In this document: positions 48,192-60,639 of the stretch, one piece after another
How the letters are laid out: every line of letters begins with the position of its first letter
Position numbering within the stretch: the first letter of the stretch is position 1
Source of the DNA: Paramacrobiotus metropolitanus
Lineage: Eukaryota > Tardigrada > Eutardigrada > Parachela > Macrobiotidae
Length of the DNA stretch: 64,000 nucleotides
Direction: 5' to 3'
Assembly (NCBI RefSeq): GCF_019649055.1
Contig: NW_026570222.1
Span: 744,001 to 808,000, forward strand
The notes under the pieces: generated by a model
Databases searched by the model: none
Told to the model about the DNA's origin: nothing
Seen by the model: the letters and a program-made list of their open reading frames with translations, nothing else
Translations under genes and position numbers: made by a program

Positions 48192-49833
48192 GTTGACGCT
48201 CAGTCATAACCATTCTGAATCTCTGACCAACATATGTAGGTAACAGACGGTAAATCCAACCACTCACATAATTTTATCAGATCATTTCGAACACAATATA
48301 CAGTAATCTTGCTAAAACACTGGTTGTGTTGATCAAAAAAGATACGCGATTTGTTTGGAAATAAGATTTAAAAATGCAACGGCAGCAGTTTGATGTCGAA
48401 GATTCTCCTCCCGTTAGTCTCATACAATGTCGTCATAATTTTATGGACTGTGTGAAGCGAGCTTGCATATATTCGTGGTGGTACAATATACAGATGGCTA
48501 AAACTTAATGTGCGCGTCAACCAAGTTTGACTGCATAGCGCATGTTTCTCGTATCTACATTCTACATTTCCTGAGGGAAGAAACGCACTCATACGGCTGG
48601 GCGAGATATCGATCACGAATCGCTGCTGATTTGCCAAAGCGAAATACCGGTGATGGTGATTTGTGGGATGGCGCATGTCTCAAACTGGGCCACGTATGTT
48701 GTAACGTTTGAATACGCACATCTGCAAGATAATACATTAATTTTACATACCGTACTTTCGTGTCTTGAATTCTTTGGACGTCCAGTACGACACCAACATG
48801 CTGTACTGTAGATATATTGAGCAAGCGCTCCTTAAAACCAGAAGGAAGACTTTCATAATGCGATAAGAATTACGTTAGTTTCCTTAACAGAATGTTGATG
48901 TTTTATGACTGGTAGTTAAATATCTGATTTATTGTCGGCGAAGTAACAATAAAAAATTTAATGATTTTTACAGAAACGTGGCCTAACACGGATATGACTG
49001 AACGCAATTCCTGCACTTTTCTTACGGGTGATTATGCCGGTGCTGGTAAAGCTGGATCGGCATTCGACACAAAATCTAAACATAAACATCGATGCTGGCT
49101 AACCATGTGCTCGAAAATATACACATTACCATCTGGACTGACTGAAAGTGGACATACAATTTCTTAAATTTCTCGAAGCTTCTGTCTGATACTTTTGGGC
49201 AGGACTATGGTACATAAAAGGACAAGCTCACAATACGCAACTATGTACAAAGCACCGACGCATTTACAGTTCTACGGTACATACATAGTCGAATATATAT
49301 ATGCTATTGGAATAAATGCTGGTGCGCATGTCAGTTAACATTCATTGTTAATAACTTTAATATGCATTCGCTGTGCTGCTTCAGGTTGGACAAGCTCTTG
49401 CTGGTGTTTTCTGTTTTCTAACTTGGATAGCACTCTGACAGTTGGATGGTTATGATTTGCCATAGGATGTCAGTGAAATGTGAATCAAAGCTGTCACTCA
49501 AATTTGAAATGGACCACGCGCGACTGCCAAGCGAGAACTGTATTACGATTTACGATTCAGAAATAAGGAATGAAGATTCTGGGATAAGGTAATGTCAAGT
49601 CTGTCTTGTAGCACCACCGCGTGGCTCCGTTCTGTTAACAACACATTGACATTATTCTGCCGGAAATAACTATTAGTATAACGTCTATTCGCATTATCTG
49701 CGAATCTCCCAGAATTACTAGGCTGCTTTAATCTTGCTCTCTATATGAACATGTAAGAAATGAATTTGGTGACTGCAATACTTATTAATATTAGATAACC
49801 TATTCATGGTTATATAAATATTGATTATCTGTG

Positions 49834-49869
49834 CCAGGGCTTCGGCCCCTGTCCTTTGAGGCAAAGGAT
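49834..49869. repeat. Two adjacent small hairpins
   Basis: The first is cagggc-ttcg-gcccctg, a stem with a TTCG tetraloop and one bulge. It is followed at once by tccttt-gaggc-aaagga. The patch is GC-rich compared with its surroundings. It may be a structured RNA or only chance. Confidence 0.5.
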
Positions 49870-50708
49870 CTCGGCTTCTACTTCACCAATTTTGTTGCTT
49901 TAAAGTACATCAAAATTCTCTAGATGTAGCGGTGGATCCAAGATAGTTGACTTTTTGCCAAAATCATTTGTCTAGGTCCAGTGGTCAATCATAAGCTTGT
50001 TACCATGGACGCGATAAGAAATGCACACTGTTCTAACACAACTTGACCGAAATCAGCAGAAATATCTGAGCTGCTACTTAACAATAACTAATAAGTACGA
50101 GTACAATACAAAGTAAAAGTTAGTCATCATCACATTAGTGATCATTTGTACTGTATGTACAAGTAGACAGTCCGTGTTTCGATTAACTTATGTAAAGTGC
50201 ATCATAATAATTATTACTAAGCATACGTACGGGTTTATTAATATTACATAATGTGACAGTCTGTAAGCGACCGCAAAGCAACACATCCTAGGAATTACTA
50301 AGTTTTTAATAGTCATCGCCCAATATTCATCCGTGCTGGGCTTTAATATTATTAGGCGTAACAGTACGAACGCACAGTATTACAATAACTTCATATTACA
50401 CTACAAATTGGCATGTGATAAAACGGTGATTGTTCTAATGTGCAACCACTGTCCCGGTAGCCGCGCCAAGACAGCAATGAATTATAACAACAAGGGATTT
50501 TGAAATTCGTCTTTCGGTTTAGCACGATGCAAACAATTCGCAAAGCCGGTGATACTGTACCGCCAAAAGTGCATATATATTGTATATGTACAAATTACAA
50601 TACTTATATCGGTACATACTAACGATAGTTCAGACTATACTTTATAATCTGTTGCACAATGCATAGTACAGTAGGCAACATTGCTTTATAGTTGGATAAG
50701 TGATAATT

Positions 50709-50757
50709 ACAATACATATATATGGGTGCATGTATACAATACATGTATATGGGTGCA
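50709..50757 (+). repeat. 22-base direct duplication
   Basis: acaatacatatatatgggtg (plus ca) at 50709-50730 recurs with one change at 50736-50757. Confidence 0.7.
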
Positions 50758-50889
50758 CAAGTAACGTGCGCAACTTTGCTGTCTGAGCACGTGTTGCAAT
50801 TTTCAGACGCAAATGTTACGAAAAAAATTCTGTATCCCACGTATCGGTACTTCTACCGCAAATTATGTGTTGAATATAAATATAAAAAA

Positions 50890-50934
50890 ATAAGGTTTTT
50901 CGCATTAGGCTTTTAATGCGAGTAAAAACCTTAT
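50890..50934. repeat. Inverted repeat, 18-21 base arms
   Basis: ataaggtttttcgcatta (50890-50907) is matched by the complement at 50914-50934 with three extra bases in one arm, leaving a short loop. It is a small foldback in the Islet-SIN3 spacer. Confidence 0.7.
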
Positions 50935-52489
50935 CAAACTAACTACAATAACCGACAGTTAGTACTCGTATCAAGGGCAAAACCGAACCGTTGCACGACT
51001 TGGAAGAACTGACATGTTCTGGTCTGCGCATCCCGCTGGGAATATTTCACTGTTGGCCGTTAAAACAAGTGGTGGCGGATACGTGCGCCGTCGCCACCCA
51101 CTGGCTGCAGGAGGTAAACGCGTAATTACTGTAGACAGTATCTAATCCATCTCGTCTTCCATCTTTACCAGAACTTTAAATTACTGTAATATCAAGCAAC
51201 ATTGCCTTTGTCGGTTGATATGGGCAGAGATGAGCATAAATTTGGGGAGCTAAAAGATTGTACCTGTATCGCGCTCACTTATAAGTTTTTATTTTACGCA
51301 ATTTGGAATGTAAACGTTAGTAGTATCGCTTGCTGTTCATGTATGTTTATGTGGTCATGGCCTAATTAATTTAGCAACCTCGGTAGCCACAGGACTGCAC
51401 TGAAAGGTCATTGTTCGATCGTTTTAAAAATTCCCCTTTCCTGGAGTCCGCATAATGGCCAGTTTCTTTAGCCAATTTCACTTCACTTTGTGGACGGCCA
51501 TCCACGGCCTGACCAGGAGCTAATTATGCTTTCATCAAGTTTCATGCATGCATGCATTGTAGTCGTTTTGAATCCATATTTTTTAGAGCTGGTAAATTGT
51601 AACGGTTTTTTGAAGGCTGCGAACAGCCTGCAATTCCCGTATGCAGTGATTCTGATTCCTGATCCTAGTTGATGTTAGAGTTCTGTCTCTCCAAAAGTAT
51701 AGAAAATTTCACATTTTAGCATTTTCTTCGTTCGGGTTCACAATTCAGAACCTAACATTTATTATTTAAGGTAATTCAACAGTGATGTTAATCCTAATCT
51801 GCTTAAGTGCTTATTGTTTCGTTGTTAGAAAACTACCGGCAGCTAACGGGACGTTACGTTGATGACTTTCCTTGTTTTTAATTTTTAATTATGGTTTCAC
51901 CGCAACGTTATTTAATGAAGTTTTTATTCCCAATATTCATATCCGCAAGCACCACTCCGTAAATAAATCAAATGAAGAATTTGTCCCAATTAACATGAGA
52001 AGGGACTTTAATGAAGTACGCGTGCAACGGTGCAAGCACTGTAAATTTGGTGGTAAGTTGCCAGAATAATAAATAACGGACACCCCGGAAGAAGTTCCGC
52101 CAAGAAGTCAGCTGACGAGGGCGGTTGGAATGGCTTTTCGAATGTATGACACATATATGAGTCATCAATCCGTATCAATAAGTACAGTAAGTACTATGAC
52201 GTTTCCTGAGTGAGCTAAAGTGTAATAAACAGCGTCACGATCAAAAAAGTTACAGCAGTTTTTCAACATGAAGTTTTTCAAGTTTCTAACATTTATATTG
52301 TGCATTGTGCAACTAACTTAACGTTAATGTTTCTTATTTAAAATTCAACTTTGTTTTTACATTTGCATTTCAGTACTCTCCATTATTTCGCTTCGTAACT
52401 GACTACAAAAGCATGCTTTAACATCGATTGAAAACCTGGCAAGCATTGAGAAGTACTGGCAATCTGATTGCTCGAGTTCGCAGTTGGCC

Positions 52490-55400
52490 ATGGATAACGA
52501 CGAGGCAGCTCCGAACAGAGAACCCCCAAGGAGTGCCCCTACTCCCCACAACATATCAGAAATCTTAAGTGACTCCCCGAGTATGGACCGAACATCCATG
52601 CCGTTCGCAGCGTATTCTCCTGAAAAGATGCCCCAGGGCAGCGTTAATGCTGTCATCACGCAGCCAGCCTTTATCCACTCAACCTACCCATCTGCGCCCC
52701 ACGCCAGCAGCCTAACTCCGCTGAATCCTTTTCATCCCTTTTCGGCCGTCATGCCAGCCGGTGCTCTGGGCATCGGGAAGCTTGACAGTGATCTACCTCC
52801 GCCGTTGCCCGTTCCCTTACTGGCCCGCAGTGATGGAGGAATGCCGCCCGCTCTCAAACCTCTGCCCGCGATGCCCATTCATCCTCGTACCAGCTCCATG
52901 TCCTCGGGCTCCTCGCCAGGCATAACGGTGGCTAGTGTGGTGGGTGAATCGATTATGTCGCATTTTGCTGCATTCGGCGCAGCGCACACTCTCAGTATGG
53001 CTGGAATGCGCGAAACGGGACGGGGAACCGAACACAGCAACAAGTGAGTTTCATCAGACAAGTTGACAAACAGTGCTTTGCTTTCCCTTATATCTGCTGC
53101 TTGAGATCGCTGCACCTTAAGGAATTTTTGTACTGATGCCACTGCACATGACAGGAGCAGTTGAACTAAATCGGATAATAATTTAATTTTGATTTACGAC
53201 TGTTTTGGTGTGAAATCGTTATTGGTTTAATATGTTTAATATGTGTATAATATGTTTTGGTGTGAAATCGTTTACTGGTTTAATATGTTGTAATTCGCAC
53301 CTGTTTCATGATGATTAGGAAGCAGTCTAGTATTGAAAAGAGCTTGATTGGGGATTTCACGATGCCATCCGAAAGCAGCAGTGACGCCAGTGGTAAACTG
53401 CAAGACCCCCGGGCGCACGGACTGACATCTACGCATCCGCGTCTCAAAGTGGAGGACGCTCTGGGCTATTTGGATCAAGTAAAGATCATCTTCAACCATA
53501 AGCCGAAGGTGTATAATGACTTCCTGGACATCATGAAGGAATTTAAATCCCAAAGCCTCGATACACCTGGAGTTATTGGACGAGTGGCCAGCCTTTTCAA
53601 GGGACACGCTGATCTGATTGTCGGATTCAATGCCTTCCTTCCTCACGGCTACAAAATTGACATTGATGACGATGAAATTGTAAGTAGAAAATTGTTACCC
53701 GGTGCTGCACTTGATTTCAACATTTGATACTGTCCATTTGACAACTGCCCAGGCAATTAATTCGAACTTCCAAAAAATCAGAAATAGTTCATCCAGGTAA
53801 CCACTGCACTCAGTGGTGCCCAGAATGGTGTACTTACTACTTACTGGTGGCATGACGACATTTTATTTGTAAACTGAACGCTAATCAGAAATTGCCTCCC
53901 ACGCCCTTTTAATGCAGCAGTGCAGGTTGAAGAAAGATTTCGACATCTTTTTGAACCTTTTTTGCTGGAGCTCTGTATAAGCTGTTTTCATTGTTTAGTG
54001 TTTTCGAAATGTAGGTTCGTGTGACGGTGCCTGGGAATCAGGTTCTGACTATAACGGAAGTTTTGCCACCTCCGTCTCCTGGATCTACATCCGCTGTACA
54101 GGATCCATCCAAGTCGCAGTCTCCCGCTTCAACAGTGTCTGCGGATTCCGACGATATGGATAGTCGTTTGGATGACGAACTTCTTAATGCACGACCGCTT
54201 CGTGCAACCGATCTTCCTTTATTTCCTGTACAAGATGCTGACGCGCGCGCTTTGACGGCCAACGCATTGCTGCCTGAGAGTGGAAGAGCCGGATCAAGAG
54301 CGTCAGCTGTGCCTTCAAAGGGCGTGGAATTCGATTACGCCATTAATTACGTCAATAAGATAAAGGTCTGCAATTACACTATCTTATTTTATCTTTTTTA
54401 TAAGATTCGTTATAAGTTTAATTTTTTAGGACCGATTTAAGGATGAACCCGCTCGTTACAAGCGATTTCTTGAAATTTTGCATGCTTATCAAGGAAAGGT
54501 AGGACTGAGGATTATTTGCTACTTTTTAAAACTCGGTCCTTCATAACCCCATTAAGATTCCACTTTTGATATGCAAAACAGATTAGGGTTACGGGAGATC
54601 GTCCGCTGGATGAAACTGACGTCTATAAGGAAGTAGATCGATTATTCGGAGATCACCCCGATTTGATGGATGATTTTAGTCGTTTCCTGCCTAATGCCTG
54701 CGCTATGGTTTGTAGTTATTTCTTACTGTGTATATACTATACGAACTTCTGCTGAATACGCTCAATATCATTGTAAATAAGACACTTTTTTGAAAGCGTA
54801 TTTTGAAACATTGATTCTTATGTTGAAATTATAAAGGGCGGATCCATGACGCCTCCACCGCCCACGACTTCCACTCGGACAACAACTTCCCCCAGTCGCA
54901 GCACCAGTTCATCACCCCAACCCACAACCGCTAGAGACCCACGAAATCGAACGGCTTTACCGAAGTCAGGTGCCAAACGTAAAGCATCACAATCCGGTGC
55001 TAGCAGCCCACAAAAATTGGAACCGAAATCCACTGGTAAAGTCAAGGAGCCAGAAAAGAAACGTTCTAAAGGCCGACCGCGTTCTGCAGAGGAACCCGAC
55101 GAGCCAGCGGGTGAACTAGTAAAACCAGTCCGACGTTACAATAAGCAGACACCAAAAGACAAGTCTATAAAAACCGAAGCGCTGGATATGAGCAAAAAGA
55201 ATGGACGTAATCCAAGTAGTGTCAGAATGGCGCGTGGTAAAACAATGGAAGCGGTAGCGGTTGTACCGACTACTACCACCAAAACCGTGACTGGTCAGAA
55301 AACCAAGGAGGACAGTCAGGTCATCGACGACGGGCAAGGGAAATTGAAAATGAAAAAATCGAAGTATAAACCGGCTTTAATAATGCAGCGCAAGCGATCC

Positions 55401-58400
55401 AAGCGAATGTTGTCACCCAGAAAGGTAGCGATTGTTATACATTAAATTTAAAAACACTGCCAAGGTTATTTTACAGGTGTTCCAACCTACCCGACGAGTA
55501 TCGCTGGCCGAGGCTTTTACATTCTCTTCGCTGGAAGATTTTAACTTGCTTCACCGCATTCAACGAGCAGTGCCAGTAAATGTGTGGCATCTGCTATTGA
55601 AAATGTTCGAGTTGTATAACAGCCGAGCCATCACCAAAGGAAAGCTCCTGGAAATCGTGGAGAAGCTGGTTTATCATAAACCCAAATTAGTGCAAGAATT
55701 TGCACAGCTGCTGCAGACGAAAGCGGTTTTCCGCTCTGGTTCGGAGCACATCGAGAACGGCGCTTGTTCTTCAGAATCCGCCAATGCTGATGGTGATACA
55801 AGACGAGGTGGATTACAAAAAACCCGTGAACCAGATAATAGGATTGCTGAATTTGGTATGTATTTTTGTGTGAAAATTGAATACTTTTGCTTCTGTGTAG
55901 AACATTTTGAATTCTCATGTCACCTATAGTGAAATTGCGGGAAAGTCTTCGCTCTTTCGTTTATCAGACGTATATCCACGTAGATCAGTTTGTATGTACG
56001 TTTTACTTGCAGATTTTAAAGCATTCGAACGATTTACCGAGAGTCGCAGTTATCGCATTCGACCGGAAACAAACATTAAACGCAAGAGTTCCGGTTCGAC
56101 ACAATTGGATAGGAGTGTGTTGAACGATAAGTATGTTTCATGCCCGATGTTTTCGGAAGGATCTCAGTTCACCATTTCTAAGAAGAATTCAGCGGAAGAA
56201 GTCATGTTTAAATGCGAGGACGAGAAATACGAAATGGATATGCTGTTATCCGGTGCCGAGGCGGCAATGGATGCTATGACCTTTGTTTTGAATAAACTGA
56301 CATCCAATAGCGTTACGGGAAAACTTCCTACATGGGACGAGGCGTTTTTACATCGCCGGGTTATTACGAAGTACGTACAACGTATTCACGTAATAGGATT
56401 TTGCGTTTAGACAGTAGACAGCACCGTGCGGGTGCAGTGTTGATAGGGGCTTCAGGAAATGGGGTGGTCGCCATGTACACAAACGTTTCATGGTTGCCAT
56501 GTAGAAAACACCTTTGGAAAGTACCGCTTCTCACTCTGTTATTGACTTACTACTGTTTCTTAGTCTGTTTGGTTTTGTTTAACGAGCTGACGTGAGTGCA
56601 TATAACTGAAGAAGGCTAATACAACGAGAAAGCGTCAATAAAACTATCTGTATATTACATCGTTGTTTTTCAGATTATATGGCGAAAATGCTCCCATAAT
56701 TTTGAGCCATCTTAAGCGATCTCCAGCGTGCGCGATTCCGACCGTACTGGAAAGGTAATTATTTTGGCTTTTTTTGTGGTGTTTAGTTTGTGGATGATGG
56801 AGTATTACTAGTACTTATTTGACTATTTATGGCTAACATCGATGCCGAACATATGAGCCAGTACTGATGGCAGTGCTCATGATATAATAATTAATTAAAC
56901 TTGCATGATGCGGTACAGTTTTATGTACTTATTGTATTGTGCAGAATTAAACAAAAGCATTCTCAGTGGATCCGAGTGCAAAACAGCATGAGTGAAATTT
57001 GGATGGAGCAAGCTCGTCGCAACGCATCCAAGATAGGCGATTATAAGGGCATCACCTTCAAACAGACGGATATGCGATTTCTGCGCTCTCGACATTTGGT
57101 TTATGAAATGGAGAAACTGCACAGCGAACAGCCCGAACACCCTCCAGTTTCTGTTCACAAGACAGAAGACACAGGAAAACGGAAACCGGAAGAGCCGATG
57201 AATCAGTCAACAACCATAGTTATGCCATCCGCCCCGGAAGTCGTCAGTGGCTCCGCAGAGGAAAAGGCTCATTTGACTGTTCGCTATCCCAAATCGGTTA
57301 TTGTTATTGATGATGCGACATTCTTCTTATTACGCTACATCAAACAGTGTTCCGCTTTCAATCAGGCCGAAAAGAAGCAGATGAATCGCTTCTTACTTGA
57401 ATATTTGTTCCGCTGTTTGAAAATACCGGATTCGAGCGGTAATCGGGAAGCTGTGATGGAGTCCAGTGATGATGAGACCGACAATGGTAAGGGCGGCGAT
57501 GCGGCAGGCTTTCTTAAAGGGTTCACTGGGTAATGGCCTGATGATTGGCTTAATGGCCACTGGTCTATCGAACGATCGTGCCCATGCGTATCAGTTCTCA
57601 TGTTGTGACGATTGTCGGACTATTAAACCAGTCAGCATCTCATACCACAGATGTTGGAAACCCGTTTTTACGTGATAACGGGCAAGAGGTTTACGATAAT
57701 ACATAACACTTTGTTTGCTTACTGCAAAACCCCTTATCATAGGGATTGTTTAGCCGTGATATTTACGATACATATTGGAATGAGCTCTTAGTAACATATT
57801 ATTATTTAAAAGTATACCAAGGTCATTATTACCAACAGGAAAACAAGCCCAGATTTAAATTTATTCTTTATTTCAGTGGAATCTTTATTTCAGCCGTCTA
57901 ATTCGATGTGCATTGTTTGTAGAAGGAAAATCTCCTCGAAGCGGAAAGGCGTCAGTTCCTCGTTTGTCGGACTGTACATCGGACGAGGAGGATCACGAAA
58001 ATAAAAACGATAGCGATCATAATAACAAACGAAAAACTAATGACGGTGAAGCGGAACCCGTCGAGAGCACCGCTAAAAAACTGAGACCATTGAAGGAATT
58101 TCCCATTTTGCCATTGCCATGGCCAGAATTGTGCCAGTATACAACGGATTTAAAATCTCTGGATTCCCAGGTTGACGAAGAGCTGACGATGGAAGCCAAA
58201 AAGCGGGAACAGAATCGCGAACGGATTGCTAAGCGCCTTACAGTGGGCAGTATCGGGGATGCTTTACCGGCTGATGATGCAAGCTATGTGTTGATCTACG
58301 GCAACGCTCCTTTCTTCCTCTTTGTCCGCTATCATCAGATATTGTGCGATCGATTCAGTCAGCTATATAACAGCTTCCAGAGTCTTTTGATGATGGAAAC

Positions 58401-60060
58401 TGGAAAACAGGACACTCCAGCGTATATCGTCAGCAAAGCTTGTCGGCCGAGGATTGACATACCAGTGGAAAGATTTTGGATTGTTTTCATGGACCGATTA
58501 CTGAAGTTGTTAGATGGGAACATTGATCCGACCGGGTTCGAAGAGGAAATGAGGGAAATTTTTCGGAAAGATGCTTATTTGACCTTCACATTGGATCGCT
58601 TGATTCAGAGTATTACAAGACAGGTGCGTAACTCTTTGAAAAATATCCGGCGACTTAAAGCAGTGTTTGTCTTAAATGCACAATATGGGGAACATATATA
58701 TCTGCTTTTCTTTTTTCGTTGCAAAAATGCTAATTGTTTGCAATAATGTGTGGTGCTTCTGCAGCTGCATCACATCATAGCACAAGACCGTGCTAAAAGT
58801 GTGCGCACGTTATGGGAAGAAGCTCGGGTTGCCAACGGAGCTGGTGGATTGTTGTTACACCGAGAAGAACGAGGAGAAGCAGAAAAGCAATACGAAGCTA
58901 GAGTTGCGGACTTTTTGAAAGATCAGAATTGTTTTAAAATGACGGTTTTCAACTCTGGTCGCGTCTGCTTGGAACTTATCGTTTCCGAAGAGCCGGAAGA
59001 TTTGAAACCTCAGTGCCGCACTTGGAAAGATTTTGTGGCTTATCATGCTACCAACAATAACGTCGACGACCAATTGAGAAGTCGCTTGCTTCAGAGAGGA
59101 CCGGTCTTCATCGTCAGGTGAGCTAGCTTGATCAGGTCGTTTTCTGAAGTCGTAACTTATAATCAATGCAGTACCTTTTGCAGTTGCTTCTACGGGTCGA
59201 TTTTTGAATAGCGTATTAGTGTTTGAGAGTTGATTGTATTCCCTTGTTTTCGAGGGCGCTTAATAACCTTCGCGTGCCGTTTCTTTTTAGGCATCATAGA
59301 CAATTTTCGCGCCATCGAAAGCAGCTTGGAGGAGAAATTGACGAGGAAGAAGAAGAAGAGGAAGATGAGGATTTGGCTTTGGATAGCAGCAAGACGTCTA
59401 AACCGGAAACGCCAGCTGATTTCAGTTTGGACGACCGCTCATGGCTGATGAGCATCAACATTCGTTCACAGATCGAAAGTGGGGACATTCTAGGACGTGC
59501 GTTTGACAAGACACCCTTAAACGAGTGGTTGGTGTATCGACGCGGCGCGCAGAAGATTGCAGCTGAGGTAAGAAGATCATGGAAAACGTCTTACACTCAT
59601 GAGTGTCAGTTTGGTGATAGTGCGTGATCAGCGAGAAATTTTGTAGAGCCATCGGCGAGTTTCACAGCGCCGCACTACCGCCTTTAAGCGTTATCTTTCC
59701 GATGTATGGACGAAGAAAGCCCTGATATCCCAGGAAAAACACAAAGCTTTCTTGAGCATGATGCGCGAGAACATGAATCGGTACAAGCAAGGCAACAGCG
59801 TTGATCCGCCTTATTTCGTGTATTATCTATGTCGTTCCGACGAAAGTGAGCGGCTGGATGATGCGAAACCCTTTTGGATTCAATCTGACGCTGAAAGAGC
59901 ATCCGCCGAAGGTGAAAAAGTGGAAAAGGAGGAAGCCACTGCAGTGGACACGGCACAGTCCGACACTTCAGAGGAGGAGGATACCGAGACAGACAAAGAT
60001 GATATCGAGCGGAAGGTTAAACAGCCCCGCAAGCGGGCGTCGGTCGAAGAGTCGAATTAG
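52490..60060 (+). CDS. SIN3A: SIN3 transcriptional co-repressor scaffold
   Basis: Fourteen coding exons give 1,717 residues with consistent phases: 52490-53043, 53319-53679, 54015-54365, 54430-54498, 54582-54707, 54837-55424, 55477-55855, 56013-56370, 56674-56754, 56945-57486, 57923-58623, 58765-59117, 59291-59567, 59647-60060. SIN3 holds the Rpd3/HDAC complex and bridges it to DNA-bound factors. PAH1 (about 228-296, [30 protein letters not shown]) and PAH2 (about 410-483, [19 protein letters not shown]) bind repressor peptides; PAH3 lies at about 700-765. The HDAC-interaction region follows ([30 protein letters not shown]), then a SIN3 C-terminal domain ([23 protein letters not shown]). The linker between PAH2 and PAH3 is very basic with an AT-hook-like KGRPRS near residue 565. 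The N-terminal 184 residues are Pro/Ser-rich and poorly conserved. Confidence 0.97.
53201..53289 (+). repeat. Direct duplication in SIN3 intron 1
   Basis: A unit starting tgttttggtgtgaaatcgtt and ending ggtttaatatgtt occurs at 53201-53236 and again at 53253-53289, separated by a short run of related tataatatgt. It lies 30 bases upstream of the exon 2 acceptor. Confidence 0.8.
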
Positions 60061-60639
60061 TGTTGCCTGGTTTGGAATTTATGCATTGATTGCTTGCATT
60101 CGAAGAACAGTATTGGGGATTTAGTATTTAACGTTTTATGCTTTTGATCTTCGTCCATTGTGTGGCAGTTAATGCTTGTTTCTAGCGTGTGTTTTTGAGT
60201 TTCGCATACTTTTATCATTCAGGATTAAGGAACTACTGATTAAAGTTTATGTGTTGGTTTTATGTGTGCGCTTGTTATTGATATGTGAAAGGAAATGTTT
60301 GTGCAACAACCGTTCACGGGATTTGCCTTACAATTAACATGATTTCATTTACCATTGAGACACTCACGAGTGGTACAGTACTTGCTACTTGCATTATTTT
60401 CTGCTGCACAAACGCTTTGTAAATAATACGTACTCACAAAAACACAACAGCCGTACTTTGATGTGACACGGCGTCCTCGGGTCAGCCACCATGGGCGGAA
60501 AGCTCCTTGAAATTTTTGCAGTGCTTATGCGTAGTTTTGTCACCTAACGAAACCAAGAAAGCTAAACTGCTAAAGCTTTAAATTATCAGTAATTTACTGA
60601 TGGCAGTAAACGATATTTGTTTAATAAGTATCGGTCGGA
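60061..60639. other. Spacer between SIN3 and USE1
   Basis: SIN3 3' UTR, with an ATTAAA at 60239-60244 as possible poly(A) signal, followed by the USE1 promoter. No other feature is seen. Confidence 0.45.

Larger units (their letters stand above)
48192..52489. other. Divergent 4.3 kb spacer between Islet and SIN3
   Basis: This region holds both promoters. A GC-richer block ends in a good donor (gcaggag|gtaaac, exon end 51113), and a strong acceptor (tttgcatttcag) ends at 52373, so SIN3 probably has a 5' UTR intron of about 1.26 kb. Two compact hairpins are at 49834-49869, another is at 50890-50934, and a 22-base duplication is at 50709-50757. No protein gene is supported. Confidence 0.45.
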
